This document shows positions 17,341 through 25,922 of a DNA stretch of 41,264 nt, in pieces. The position numbers and the translations under genes are program-made. Each line of letters begins with the position of its first letter. The stretch's first letter is position 1. Below the pieces are notes generated by a model. That model saw only the letters and a list, made by a program, of their open reading frames with translations. It did not search any database and had not been told where the DNA came from. Source of the stretch: Deltaproteobacteria bacterium (lineage in GTDB: Bacteria; Myxococcota; Myxococcia; SLRQ01); NCBI GenBank assembly GCA_007130885.1, contig SLRQ01000020.1:84236-125499 (forward strand), read 5' to 3'.

Positions 17341-17991
17341 TTATTTGTTCTCGAGATCCGTGAGCAACTGAAGTGCCGAGGTCGAAACGCCCACCGGCAG
17401 CCGCAGGATGCGGGCACCCATGCTTTGATAGTGTTCAATCAAAGGGATGGTTCGACGCCGGTATATATCCAGCCGTTGCTGGATAGCGTTTTTGGTGTCA
17501 TCGTCCCGATGGCCGCGATCACCGCCACTATCGAGTCGGATTCGATCGTGGACTGTATCGGCTCCGCACTCCAAGACCAGAAGAGTATGGACGGTAACAT
17601 GTTCGACCAGCATTTTTGCTTGGCTCACGTGTCGAGGCAGTCCATTGAGAATTAGAAGCTCTTCCGGGTCGTTGATTGCATTCGATACGAAGCTATCGAG
17701 AATCTTGGCGGCTATCCCAAACGTCTCATTCTCCAGCAACGTCCCGTGTTCGAGGCACCCCAGTACGACGGAGATCTCTGAAGAAGTGAGGCCCATGGAA
17801 GCGGCCCTCGATGGATCGGCTGCCTTCCTCAGGTGTGCTCCGAAATCGAAATGTCGACATTGGCGGCTATTCCAGCCGCGCTTTTCGAGCAGCTCACCCA
17901 AGGGGGTCTTGCCCGATCCCGTTGGCCCAATCAGCAACGCGGCTTGCGCGGGCGCGAGCCCACTTGAATGTGAGGTCACAAGGTTTTGCAT
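17341..17991 (-). CDS. Adenylate kinase-like nucleotide kinase, divergent
   Basis: 216 residues, the usual length for short adenylate kinases. Walker A is LLIGPTGSGKTPLG (Lys28). The family elements are recognisable though altered: GLPRHVSQAKML stands for the GFPR NMP-binding motif, and DDTKNAIQQRLDIYRRRTIP with LIEHYQSMGARILRLPVG stands for the C-terminal helix and strand. The lid is short (RIRLDSGGDRGHRDDD). The usual TGD/LR phosphate segment is replaced by HFDFGAHLRK. So it may phosphorylate a nucleotide other than AMP, or not be the main adenylate kinase. It follows the small lipoprotein gene by 48 bases. Confidence 0.72.
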   Translation of the reverse strand: MQNLVTSHSSGLAPAQAALLIGPTGSGKTPLGELLEKRGWNSRQCRHFDFGAHLRKAADPSRAASMGLTSSEISVVLGCLEHGTLLENETFGIAAKILDSFVSNAINDPEELLILNGLPRHVSQAKMLVEHVTVHTLLVLECGADTVHDRIRLDSGGDRGHRDDDTKNAIQQRLDIYRRRTIPLIEHYQSMGARILRLPVGVSTSALQLLTDLENK

Positions 17992-18039
17992 GCCATTGCC
18001 TTTGAATGCCGGGAGTGAACGGGGGACGGCATCTTGCGG

Positions 18040-18222
18040 TCAGCTCTCCGGTTCGTCAACGCGCCGGTTTTCAAAGGTGCCGCCTTGGCATTGGGCGGAG
18101 CCTTCCCAGACGGTACCGTGATCGAGCTGATCTTGAATGAGTGCTCCGCATCCAGCAGTGGAGAGGACCACAGCGGTAAAGAGGCCAAGCGTGTTGTTCC
18201 GAGTAGTTTCCTTGATTCTCAT
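18040..18222 (-). CDS. Small lipoprotein, unknown
   Basis: 60 residues from the ATG at 18222 (the longer frame to 18321 adds Arg/Pro-rich sequence without merit). The leader MRIKETTRNNTLGLFTAVVL ends in the lipobox LSTAGC. The mature part is only 38 residues and has one further cysteine pair (GC at the lipid site, then AQCQGG). There is no strong ribosome site. It sits upstream of the kinase-like gene on the same strand and is likely co-transcribed with it. No function can be proposed. Confidence 0.6.
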   Translation of the reverse strand: MRIKETTRNNTLGLFTAVVLSTAGCGALIQDQLDHGTVWEGSAQCQGGTFENRRVDEPES

Positions 18223-18448
18223 GCTCGAAAGTCTACTCGAAAGCAGTGCCGACGGCACCTTCGGCGATAATACTCTGGCTTTACGGCGATTCGGAACTCG
18301 GGGGGAGCAGAGTTGAAGCATTCAATGCGCTCCGCCGGACCCCTGCCTAAGGTGTTTCCCGTCATTGCTTGACCGCCCCCCCTAGCTATGGCAAATGCTT
18401 GTCCTGTTGAGTGCTTGGAGCTTTAGTCTTGGGGGTAGAGGTTCGATT

Positions 18449-20248
18449 ATGTTCGTGCGACACCAATTCTTCTTGGGTGTGGTTTCCGCCATTTTTGTTT
18501 TTGCGCTGGTCGGGTGCGGAAATGAAATGACTTTAGAAGGAGGACGCAACCAGCCCTGTTATCCCAACGGCACATGTCATCATCCGTATATTTGCGACTC
18601 CGGCACATGTGTTGAGCTGCAAGAAGACCATGGAGGACTCGGTGAGCCTTGCCATCCCGACGGTTCCTGCGGCGAGTTTCTGTCTTGCGAAGACGGCACC
18701 TGCAACGTGAGCTGTCCGGAAGGCCTTTCGGTTTGTGGCGATCGGTGCGTGAACCTACAGGCGGACTTCGACAACTGCGGTTCGTGCGGGAGATCTTGCG
18801 AGGAAGGGTACAAGTGCTCGAGCGGCTCGTGCGTTATTACCTGCCCTGCCGGATTCGAAGACTGCGGGACTTTTTGTGCAGACACCGGCACCGACAGAAA
18901 CCATTGTGGCGATTGTAATGAAGCTTGCGGGTCGGGAAAGATATGCTCCGACGGCACCTGTGAGTACTCGTGCGGCGGGGCGACCCCAACCCTCTGCGGG
19001 GACGCATGCGTGAACACGGAAACGAACCGGCTTCACTGCGGCGACTGCAATGCCGAGTGTGATCCCGGAGAGGTTTGCTCGGCCGGTGAATGCAGCCACT
19101 CATGCGGCGGTTCCACGCCCACGCTCTGCGGAGATGTCTGCGTCAACACGGAAACGGATCCGAACCACTGCGGTGGGTGCGATGACGCATGCGAGCCTGG
19201 AGAGGTTTGTCATGACGGCGAGTGCGGCTACCTTTGCGGCGGTTCCACGCCCACCCTGTGCGGCGATGCGTGCGTGAACACGGAGACGGATCGGGATCAC
19301 TGCGGCGACTGCGACGCACCGTGTGATCCGGGAGAGGTATGCTCCGAGGGAGAGTGCGAGTACTCATGCGGCGGCGCGACTCCCACTTTGTGCGACGATG
19401 CGTGCGTGAACACGGAGACGGATCGGGATCACTGCGGCGACTGCGACGAACCGTGTGATCCGGGAGAGGTTTGCTCGGGCGGCGAATGCGGCTTCTCATG
19501 CGGCGGATCGACGCCCACCCTCTGCGGCGATGATGCTTGTGTGAACACCGACAATGATCGCAATCACTGCGGGGGTTGCAACAACTCTTGCCTGTCGGGC
19601 CAGGTCTGCTCCGGAGGTATATGTACATGGTCATGCGGCGGCGACACGCCTACCTTGTGCGGCAATGCCTGTGTGAACACCCGCACGAACCCGGACCACT
19701 GCGGCGCCTGCGGTGAAGCTTGCGACCCTGGCTCGGTTTGTGTCGATTGGGTCTGCACTCAGGTTTGTGTTGCCTTGGGGCCCGGCTCTTATTGCTCGGA
19801 CGGCACCGTCTACGTCGGGTCCTACAGGGGCTTCAACTACTTCACCACGATGAATGATCTCGGCGAGTACTCATGGAACAAGGGGGCGACGGGCTGGACT
19901 AACACGGAGACTCACTGCTTCGATGATGGTCGGGGTAATACGGCCACCTTGGTGGACCTCGACGACGACGGAGCTCCTTACAGGGCCGCCGAGGCCTGCT
20001 GGGAGCTCGATGCGCGAGGCCACACGGATTGGTTCCTCCCCGCGAGAAACGAGCTGGAGTATCTATTGTTTGCAAACCGCGACACCATAGGAGGTTTCGA
20101 GGAAGCCATGTATTGGTCCTCATCCTCCCGTGAAGGCGACAGCACCAGCGCCTGGGGCCTGGATTTCGAGGATGGCAGCTACTTCCAGAGCAGCAAGAGC
20201 AACACACGTCACGTTCGATGCGTGCGTGGCGGGCCTCCCGGCTCCTAA
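18449..20248 (+). CDS. Cysteine-rich tandem-repeat lipoprotein with C-terminal DUF1566-like domain
   Basis: 599 residues from the ATG at 18449, which has GAGG seven bases upstream (the frame opens earlier at 18395). A signal peptide ends in the lipobox LVGC. Residues about 20-88 hold short cysteine pairs (CYPNGTCHHPYICDSGTC). Then come eight repeats of 43-45 residues, each with six to eight cysteines (model CGGxTPTLCGDACVNTE, then HCGDC, then CDPGEVCSxGEC), which probably form disulphide-locked modules outside the cell. The last 160 residues match the DUF1566 / Lcl C-terminal type: ACWELDARGHTDWFLPARNE, MYWSSSS, AWGLDFEDGSYF, VRCVR. Such proteins are thought to be surface-exposed. Neighbouring units are nearly identical at the DNA level, so copy number may vary. 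Confidence 0.88.
   Translation: MFVRHQFFLGVVSAIFVFALVGCGNEMTLEGGRNQPCYPNGTCHHPYICDSGTCVELQEDHGGLGEPCHPDGSCGEFLSCEDGTCNVSCPEGLSVCGDRCVNLQADFDNCGSCGRSCEEGYKCSSGSCVITCPAGFEDCGTFCADTGTDRNHCGDCNEACGSGKICSDGTCEYSCGGATPTLCGDACVNTETNRLHCGDCNAECDPGEVCSAGECSHSCGGSTPTLCGDVCVNTETDPNHCGGCDDACEPGEVCHDGECGYLCGGSTPTLCGDACVNTETDRDHCGDCDAPCDPGEVCSEGECEYSCGGATPTLCDDACVNTETDRDHCGDCDEPCDPGEVCSGGECGFSCGGSTPTLCGDDACVNTDNDRNHCGGCNNSCLSGQVCSGGICTWSCGGDTPTLCGNACVNTRTNPDHCGACGEACDPGSVCVDWVCTQVCVALGPGSYCSDGTVYVGSYRGFNYFTTMNDLGEYSWNKGATGWTNTETHCFDDGRGNTATLVDLDDDGAPYRAAEACWELDARGHTDWFLPARNELEYLLFANRDTIGGFEEAMYWSSSSREGDSTSAWGLDFEDGSYFQSSKSNTRHVRCVRGGPPGS
18713..19765 (+). repeat. Eight tandem coding repeats of about 132 bases
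   Basis: Direct, in-frame repeats within the cysteine-rich lipoprotein gene. Units 1 and 2 are diverged; units 3 to 8 share CGGxTPTLC and CVNT motifs. Units 5 and 6 are closest: a 75-base stretch at 19264-19338 recurs exactly 132 bases later (19396-19470) with one mismatch, which signals a recent duplication or gene conversion. Confidence 0.85.
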
Positions 20249-20355
20249 ACCGGAGACCATGATTCTGGATCGACGCCTCGCGGGGCCGGCACGCGCGTCT
20301 GCCTTGATAGCGACGCGGATGGAATGCGAAGCGCAAAAAAGTTAGCCTCTTGCAC

Positions 20356-20844
20356 ATGAGCACAAGCAACCTTCCCTCATGCGGTCTCTATCGTACCACT
20401 GAACAAATCGGCCCCGTCCCGGCCGGCCGCCTCGTCTTTTTCCATAATCATGGCGATCCCGGCCCGGGGATCTACCTTCCGGAGAGCTGGCACTTGAACC
20501 GAGCCCGTTTCTCGAAAAAGGGAGTGCCCCTGCCGGACGAAGCCGCGGCCTCCACGTTGGAGCCTCTCCCGCCCGAAGGGCTGTACTCGGTACGCGAGCC
20601 GTTCCACTGCTGCGCCAAGCAGTGCGTGGCTTTTCAAGAAGATCTGCTTGTGCAGCTCGGCTACAACCGCGAGGGCAAGCCCATACTCTTTGTGCCCGAG
20701 TGGACCGAGATGGGCCTCTCGCTTCCGGAAAGAGGCCAAGGAGTGGAGGGCGATTTCCTGGCGCGCTTGTCACCCTTGAAGGTCAGATCCACTTCCCTCG
20801 AGGGCCACGGCCCTTCGATGGAAACAGGCCGGACACGCCACTGA
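20356..20844 (+). CDS. Conserved-looking hypothetical protein
   Basis: 162 residues from the ATG at 20356 (a TTG two codons earlier is possible). I do not recognise the family. It has no signal peptide or membrane segment. The sequence looks like a real folded protein (CGLYRTTEQIGPVPAGRLVF, FHNHGDPGPGIYLPESW, KPILFVPEWTEMGLSLPERG) and has a cysteine cluster HCCAKQC near the middle that could bind metal. No good ribosome site is visible. It converges on the YtoQ gene with a 37-base gap. Confidence 0.6.
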   Translation: MSTSNLPSCGLYRTTEQIGPVPAGRLVFFHNHGDPGPGIYLPESWHLNRARFSKKGVPLPDEAAASTLEPLPPEGLYSVREPFHCCAKQCVAFQEDLLVQLGYNREGKPILFVPEWTEMGLSLPERGQGVEGDFLARLSPLKVRSTSLEGHGPSMETGRTRH

Positions 20845-20881
20845 AAGCCTTCCTGCTCAACCGTCCTCGTTACTCGACGCC

Positions 20882-21334
20882 TCATCCCTGCCTAATGACG
20901 TATTCGAGGATTCGAACCACCTGGGCGGGTTCCCTGGCGGTCGCCAAGGCGGCTGTGTCGACCTCCTTCAGTGCGTGATCGAGTTCTTCGTCGTGGAGAG
21001 TAACCACCGGCTTTCCCAGGGCCGCGGCGACGCCGGCCTCGAAGGCGGCGTTCCACTGCCGGAACTTCGGCCCGAAGCGAACTACCACCACGTCCGACTG
21101 TCGAAGGAGCGTCTGGGTGCGGATGGCGTTTATGCCGGCTCCCTTTCGGTCCTCCCAGAACTTCTTCTCCTCGTCGCCCAGGATCCAAGCACCGCATAGG
21201 TCGCTGGCCTCGTGGTCGGTGACCGGCGAATGAAAGAGAATGTCCAATCCAGCATCGCGGCAGCCGCTTCTTATTTCCTCGCGCCAACCGGTGTGGATCT
21301 CTCCGGACAGATAGACGCTCCACTGTCTGGGCAT
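20882..21334 (-). CDS. ytoQ: YtoQ family protein
   Basis: 151 residues from the ATG at 21334, which has GGAGGAGG six bases upstream. The open frame continues to 21658 but that part is a tRNA gene read as protein. Features: WSVYLSGEIHTGWREEI at the N-terminus, FHSPVTDHEASD, GDEEKKFWEDRKGAGINAIR, SDVVVVRFGPKFRQWNAAFEAG and GKPVVTLHD. These match the YtoQ family, which resembles nucleoside 2-deoxyribosyltransferases. Its biochemical role is not established as far as I know. Confidence 0.85.
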   Translation of the reverse strand: MPRQWSVYLSGEIHTGWREEIRSGCRDAGLDILFHSPVTDHEASDLCGAWILGDEEKKFWEDRKGAGINAIRTQTLLRQSDVVVVRFGPKFRQWNAAFEAGVAAALGKPVVTLHDEELDHALKEVDTAALATAREPAQVVRILEYVIRQG

Positions 21335-21485
21335 TCGAACCTCCTCCAAGAAGGGCCCTCGAGTATCACGGGGAGAAGCGGTGAGTCTAGAATTGGGCGG
21401 AGCCCATGGCGAAGTGAAGCGCGCTGCAACCGACTGCACAAACCATGTCCCCACGGTGACCCAAACAGCTTCCTCGGGAAAGAGA

Positions 21486-21527
21486 AGAGCCGAGAACCCG
21501 GAAAAATCTCCGATGATTCTCGGCTCT
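21486..21527 (-). terminator. Hairpin terminator of the tRNA-Gly gene
   Basis: A perfect 11-bp inverted repeat (AGAGCCGAGAA / TTCTCGGCTCT) with a 20-base loop, starting four bases after the CCA end of the tRNA on the minus strand. A pyrimidine-rich TCTCTTTCCC follows the stem. Rho-independent termination or a 3' processing hairpin is likely. Confidence 0.65.
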
Positions 21528-21531
21528 ATAT

Positions 21532-21607
21532 TGGAGCGGGAAACCGGGCTCGAACCGGCGACCCTCAGCTTGGGAAGCTGATGCTCTGCCAACTGAGCTA
21601 TTCCCGC
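21532..21607 (-). tRNA. tRNA-Gly (anticodon CCC)
   Basis: 76 bases including an encoded CCA. Arms: acceptor GCGGGAA / TTCCCGC, D-arm GCTC AGTTGGCA GAGC, anticodon stem TCAGC / GCTGA around loop TTCCCAA (anticodon CCC, reads GGG), variable GGGTC, T-arm GCCGG TTCGAGC CCGGT (one G-T pair), discriminator T. The fold is complete and regular. When translated it gives the familiar false peptide GIAQLAEHQLP, which lies inside a long open frame joined to ytoQ. Confidence 0.96.
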
Positions 21608-21616
21608 ACGGTTTGG

Positions 21617-21645
21617 AGAGTAGAACCTGCCGGAGATCCTGTCAA
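21617..21645 (-). promoter_or_regulatory. Sigma-70 type promoter of tRNA-Gly
   Basis: On the minus strand a consensus TTGACA (21645-21640) is followed after exactly 17 bases by TACTCT (21622-21617), and the tRNA 5' end lies nine bases further. The predicted start would give a leader of only a few bases. The -35 box sits in a perfect 6-bp inverted repeat (CCTGTC / GACAGG, 21638-21653). Confidence 0.65.
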
Positions 21646-21808
21646 TCGACAGGGACACCGAGAAATCTCATCTATCGGCTAAGCGGTTTGGTAGGTATAG
21701 CGGCGTTTTGCCGTACGACACCCTTGCGCGCAGGATCGTGTTCCTGTGCGAGAGTCACCGGCGCATCAAGGCATCAAGCGCCACGTGCGGTGTTACATCG
21801 ATGCTTGG

Positions 21809-22210
21809 CTAGACCCTGGCGCGATTCGGAGCTGCAAAAGCCCCGAAGAAGGCTATGACCTCATCGAGGAGTGCCTCTCCGGTCTCTCCCTGGAATGGCG
21901 AGCCATTTGCTCTCTGTGCCAGCCAGAGCCCACCGCAAATCTCGCACATCGCGTAGGAGAGGCTGTCATCCTTCACCGATTGAATGACCACCAAGTCGAT
22001 AAGATCCTCAGGGCATGTTCCCGCCGAATCTTCGAGGTTCTCACGGCCACCCAGTGCGTCCAAACCTGTAAGGTTGTTGTGCACGAGGAGTCGCGTCAGA
22101 TCGGCGGTGTCCATCCAGATGCTCGAGCACTCGCTGCATTGACGAATCACCGTCTCGTCCTCGAGCGACATCTCCTCCATCTCAACGCCGCTACATCGCG
22201 GGCAGTCCAT
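21809..22210 (-). CDS. TFIIB-type zinc-ribbon protein with one intact and one decayed finger
   Basis: 133 residues, GGAGG five bases ahead of the ATG. The N-terminal half is a zf-TFIIB ribbon: MDCPRC, then RQCSECSSIWMDTADLTRLL. The second half repeats the pattern, but its first CxxC is reduced to a single Cys (CPEDL) while CEICGGLWLA is kept. So only the first ribbon can bind zinc with four cysteines. Such small proteins are common and unassigned. A 14-base perfect palindrome-like repeat (GCCGAG CT CTCGGC) lies just upstream of the ribosome site and might be an operator. Confidence 0.78.
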   Translation of the reverse strand: MDCPRCSGVEMEEMSLEDETVIRQCSECSSIWMDTADLTRLLVHNNLTGLDALGGRENLEDSAGTCPEDLIDLVVIQSVKDDSLSYAMCEICGGLWLAQRANGSPFQGETGEALLDEVIAFFGAFAAPNRARV

Positions 22211-22414
22211 CAGTCCTCCATGCCGAGCTCTCGGCTCGGGTTGTGTTTGTTCCTACCAACCACCCGACAATAACCAGCCACCGCCTATGTATTCAAGGGG
22301 GCTTCGAGTTCCAAGCCTTCTCCTTCATTTTTTCGAATCTCTGAAGAGGGGTTTTCAGGGGAATACGGATTGCTTGCTTTCCTATCGAGGAGCTGATTGG
22401 CGAACGGTGGGGGA

Positions 22415-23686
22415 TCATCGCCGCAGACGCCGGATGTCCGCGCCCAGGCTCCGCAGCTTTCGCTCAAGCCGTTCGTATCCGCGGTCCAGGTGATAGATTC
22501 TCTGAACGTAGGTCGAACCCTCGGCCCGCAAGCCGGCCAGTACGAGTGAGGCGCTGGCACGCAGGTCGGTTGCCATGACCGGCGCGCCGGATAGAGAAGG
22601 CACCCCCTTCACGTGTGCCGTATGGCCGTCGACGCGGACGTCGGCCCCCATTCGGCCGAGCTCGGAGACGTGCATGAAGCGGTTTTCGAACACCTTTTCT
22701 CGAATTACCGAGCTGCCGTCGGCGATTGAACAGAGCGCCATTAGCTGGGCCTGCATGTCCGTTGGAAAGCCGGGATACGGGCTGGTTCTGATGTCGACGG
22801 GGGTGGGGCGCACAGGGCCGCGGATTTTCATGGACCCGTTCGTAGTGGTCACCCTTGCACCGGTCTCGCGTAGCTTGTCGACTAGAGAGTCAAGCAGATG
22901 TGGTGCACACTCCGTGAGCTCGACGTCTCCGCCCGTGATCGCGGCGGCGACCGCTAGAGTTCCAGCCTCAATGCGATCCGGCCCAATGGAGTGCTTCATG
23001 GGGGCAAGCTCATCTTTGCCCACACCTTTTACCGTCAGTGTGTCGGACCCTATCCCTTCGATTCCGGCGCCCATGGCCACGAGTGTCCTCGCAAGCTCGG
23101 TGACCTCGGGCTCCCTCGCGCAGTTCTCCAGCACCGAGGTGCCGCGCGCCAGCACCGCGGCCATTAGCACGTTCTCGGTGCCGGTTACCGTCACTGTATC
23201 GAAGGTGAAGCGGCCTCCACGCAGGCGACGCGCCGTGGCCTCGACATAACCGTGAGCCAGCCGAATATCGGCCCCCAGCGCCGCCAGCCCTCGAAGATGC
23301 AGGTCAATCGGGCGGGCGCCTATCGCGCAGCCGCCCGGGAGTGAGACCCTCGCCTTTCCGTGGCGCGCCAGAAGAGGCCCGAGCACCAACACCGAGGCCC
23401 TCATGGTCTTTACTAGATCGTAGTCGGCCACCGGGTTGATGTCCGTCGATACCTCCACCAAAACGCGACGGCGGGCGCGGCCTTGGCCCCGCTCTCCGTA
23501 GGCTCCTATACGTCCAAGCAGACGAAGCATGGTTCGTATGTCGGCAAGGTCCGGAACGTTGCCGAGCTCGTGCTCTCCATCCGCAAGGAGAGTAGCCGCA
23601 AGCATCGGAAGGGCTGCGTTTTTCGCCCCGCTAACCTTTACGCTTCCAACCAGCGGTCTTCCGCCTTTGATTCGTAGTCGATCCAT
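22415..23686 (-). CDS. murA: UDP-N-acetylglucosamine 1-carboxyvinyltransferase
   Basis: 423 residues, full length. First committed step of peptidoglycan synthesis: transfers enolpyruvate from PEP to UDP-GlcNAc in the cytoplasm. Lys22 in [10 protein letters not shown] and the catalytic Cys120 in [11 protein letters not shown] are both present, so it should be fosfomycin-sensitive by the usual cysteine criterion. Further hallmarks: [35 protein letters not shown] and [21 protein letters not shown]. It is the last gene of the prfA-prmC-murA set, 72 bases after prmC; a joint transcript is likely, since no promoter is obvious in that gap. Confidence 0.97.
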   Translation of the reverse strand: MDRLRIKGGRPLVGSVKVSGAKNAALPMLAATLLADGEHELGNVPDLADIRTMLRLLGRIGAYGERGQGRARRRVLVEVSTDINPVADYDLVKTMRASVLVLGPLLARHGKARVSLPGGCAIGARPIDLHLRGLAALGADIRLAHGYVEATARRLRGGRFTFDTVTVTGTENVLMAAVLARGTSVLENCAREPEVTELARTLVAMGAGIEGIGSDTLTVKGVGKDELAPMKHSIGPDRIEAGTLAVAAAITGGDVELTECAPHLLDSLVDKLRETGARVTTTNGSMKIRGPVRPTPVDIRTSPYPGFPTDMQAQLMALCSIADGSSVIREKVFENRFMHVSELGRMGADVRVDGHTAHVKGVPSLSGAPVMATDLRASASLVLAGLRAEGSTYVQRIYHLDRGYERLERKLRSLGADIRRLRR

Positions 23687-23758
23687 GATTCTTGTTGCCG
23701 AAGCCGGCTTGATAACTACATCGAAGAAAAACTAGCCGTCACTGTTCCGGGGTCGTTT

Positions 23759-24679
23759 TCATTTGGTAACGTGGGCGACGAGCACGCGGTCCAGGTCCGC
23801 GTGATCGCGGACGTCTCGCACCTTATTGTAACGGCCCGAGGCTGTCGCCAGATCAATGAGTGCCGCTCCCTGCCCCTCGCCGTGCTCCAGGACAATCGGG
23901 GCGCCGGGAACGGCGAAATCGGGCGCTTCGTGCATGATTCGTTCGAGAATCTCAGTGCCCCGCGGTCCCGCTTCGAGCGCCTGCCTAGGCTCGTGCTCAC
24001 GCACATCCCGCATCAAATCACTCATCTCCCCGGAAGATATGTACGGTGGGTTTGCCACTATCGCCGAGAACGGACCCAGGTCGGCCGAGCGGACCGGTTC
24101 GAAGAGATCTCCGACGAGCACCCTAACCCGGTCCCCAACCCCGAGCTGTTCCGAGTTCTCTCGCGCAAGCGCGGCGGCATCCGAGGATAGCTCGACTGCT
24201 ACCACCGATAGCTCTGAAAGCTCGGCCGCGATGCTAATGCCAACGCAGCCACTGCCTGCACAAAGATCCAGCACGGGCCCGGATTTGCCCGCGCTTGCAT
24301 CAGTATCCCGGATTGCATCGAGGGCCTCGTCAACCAGATGCTCGGTCTCGGGTCTCGGTATGAGCACTCTCCGGTCGATCTTGAAGCTTCGTCCGTAGAA
24401 CTCCTTGGCGCCCAGCAAGTATGCGGCGGGCTCGCCGGAGGCCCTGCGGCGCACCATCTCTCGGTAGACCTCGCGCTCCTTGGCATCGAGCGGCCGGTCG
24501 TGTTCGAGATAGAGATCGAGCCGATTGCACCCTAGAGCGCGAGCCAGCAGGATCTCCGCGTCCAGGCGCGCGGTGGGTATGCCGGCTCTATCGAAACGGC
24601 CGGTGGTCCAGCGCAGAACCTCTTGCACGGTCCAGGTTCGGGCATCTTGCCCACGGTGCTCCGAAGGTGGGCTGACCAT
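23759..24679 (-). CDS. prmC: Peptide chain release factor N5-glutamine methyltransferase
   Basis: 306 residues from the ATG at 24679, which shares one base with the prfA stop (TGATG). It methylates the glutamine of the GGQ motif in release factors, using SAM. The N-terminal helical domain (about 15-75, ARLDAEILLARALG and EYREMVRRRASGEPAAYLLG-like sequence) and the Rossmann domain are complete: RRVLIPRPETEHLVDEAL, LDLCAGSGCVGISIA, and the catalytic VANPPYIS. It sits directly behind its substrate gene prfA, the usual arrangement. Confidence 0.96.
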   Translation of the reverse strand: MVSPPSEHRGQDARTWTVQEVLRWTTGRFDRAGIPTARLDAEILLARALGCNRLDLYLEHDRPLDAKEREVYREMVRRRASGEPAAYLLGAKEFYGRSFKIDRRVLIPRPETEHLVDEALDAIRDTDASAGKSGPVLDLCAGSGCVGISIAAELSELSVVAVELSSDAAALARENSEQLGVGDRVRVLVGDLFEPVRSADLGPFSAIVANPPYISSGEMSDLMRDVREHEPRQALEAGPRGTEILERIMHEAPDFAVPGAPIVLEHGEGQGAALIDLATASGRYNKVRDVRDHADLDRVLVAHVTK

Positions 24680-25755
24680 CAAAGCGCCATACCTTCCGCC
24701 TGCAGCGCCTCGGCTTGAAAGGAGGTTCGGCAGGCCGTTATCAAAGAGTCGAGATCACCGGCCAGCACAGCATCGAGGTTGCGGCGTGTCAGGTTGATCC
24801 TGTGGTCGGTTAGCCTGTCTTGAGGAAAATTGTAGGTTCGGATCTTCTCGGAGCGGTCGCCGCTGCGCACCTGGGAGCGCCTCAGGTCCTGTCTCTCGGC
24901 ATCCAGCCGGGCCTGCTCGGCCTCGAGTAGGCGACTGCGCAGCACGAGCATGGCTTTCGACCGGTTCTTGTGCTGGCTCTTCTCGTCCTGCATCGAGACC
25001 GTAATGCCGCTGGGCAGGTGGGTTATGCGTACCGCCGAATCGGTAGTGTTCACGCTTTGTCCGCCCGGCCCCGAGGCTCTGAAGACGTCTATGCGAAGCT
25101 CCTTCTCGTCTATCTGAATGTCCACGTCCTCTGCTTCCGGTAGAACCATTACCGAGGCGGCAGAGGTATGTATCCTGCCCTGGGTCTCGGTCTGCGGCAC
25201 GCGTTGCACTCTATGTACGCCGGATTCGTATCTCAGATGGCTGTAGACGGAGTCGCCTTCGATTCGGATTACAGCGTCCTTGATGCCGCCACGCTCGCTT
25301 TCGCTCTTCGAGAGCATTTCGGTGCGCCAGCGCTTTCGATCGGCGTAACGAAGGTACATCCGGAGCACCTCGCCCGCGAACAGCGCTGCTTCCTCCCCGC
25401 CGGTACCTGCTCTTACCTCGAGAATTACGTTCTTCTCGTCGTTGGGTTCCTTGGGAAGGAGGAGAATCCGAAGTTCCTTTTCCAGACGCTCTCGTTGGGC
25501 CTGCAAGGCCTGGATCTCTTCCTTGGCCAGATCCCGCAGGTCGGGATCCTTCTCAGCGCCTAGGAAGCTCCTGTTCTCCTCCAACTGCTGTTCCACCGTC
25601 CGCAGGGATTGGAACGCCTGAACGACCGGCTCCAGACCGGCCCGCTCCTTGGCGACCCGCTGATACTCCACGGCGTTGGTCACCACCTCCGGCGATGACA
25701 TCTGTTCGGTGAGCGCCTCGAAGCGCCGCTCTATGTCCTCGAGCTTTTCCTTCAT
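24679..25755 (-). CDS. prfA: Peptide chain release factor 1
   Basis: 358 residues, normal for RF1. It reads UAA and UAG at the ribosome. The GGQ catalytic loop is FRASGPGGQSVNTTDSAVR, and the stop-recognition segment is RVPQTETQGRIHTSAASV (the PxT tripeptide is P-Q-T, an RF1-type motif rather than the SPF of RF2). The domain 1 helices and the C-terminal QDRLTDHRINLT are intact. The start ATG at 25755 has only a weak ribosome site. First gene of the prfA-prmC-murA operon. Confidence 0.97.
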   Translation of the reverse strand: MKEKLEDIERRFEALTEQMSSPEVVTNAVEYQRVAKERAGLEPVVQAFQSLRTVEQQLEENRSFLGAEKDPDLRDLAKEEIQALQAQRERLEKELRILLLPKEPNDEKNVILEVRAGTGGEEAALFAGEVLRMYLRYADRKRWRTEMLSKSESERGGIKDAVIRIEGDSVYSHLRYESGVHRVQRVPQTETQGRIHTSAASVMVLPEAEDVDIQIDEKELRIDVFRASGPGGQSVNTTDSAVRITHLPSGITVSMQDEKSQHKNRSKAMLVLRSRLLEAEQARLDAERQDLRRSQVRSGDRSEKIRTYNFPQDRLTDHRINLTRRNLDAVLAGDLDSLITACRTSFQAEALQAEGMAL

Positions 25756-25858
25756 TGCACCAAATCCGGTAATAGCGCTTGCGCGGTTTCTCGAACGGTA
25801 CGAACATTATGTGCGGCCGTCGTGGAAACCGGTCGAGCTCGCGCTGGGAGCATCGATA

Positions 25859-25873
25859 ATGATTCTAGATCAT
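25859..25873. promoter_or_regulatory. Imperfect palindrome in the prfA-cdd divergent gap
   Basis: ATGAT TCTAG ATCAT, arms of 5 bp extending to 7 with one mismatch (TAATGAT / ATCATAA). It lies midway between the divergent prfA and cdd genes and is AT-rich in a GC-rich gap, so it could be an operator or overlap a -10 region. No regulator is identified. Confidence 0.25.
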
Positions 25874-25922
25874 AACCATGGAAGTTTGCCGGTGCTTCCG
25901 GCGGCGGGTAGGATGCACTTCC

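Noticed and set aside
19143..19634. Long antisense frames across the cysteine repeats
   Set aside because: They arise from the periodic GC-rich codons of the plus-strand gene and are Arg/Ser-rich.
18713..19765. Regular repeats as a CRISPR array or satellite
   Set aside because: The period is a coding unit of 43-45 residues, in frame in a lipoprotein gene, with no unique spacers.
20890..20915. tRNA T-arm-like sequence GGATTCGAACC
   Set aside because: It is part of the ytoQ coding region; no matching arms exist around it.
21335..21658. N-terminal extension of ytoQ in the same open frame
   Set aside because: The extension translates a tRNA-Gly gene (GIAQLAEHQLP) and precedes the true ytoQ start, which has a strong ribosome site.
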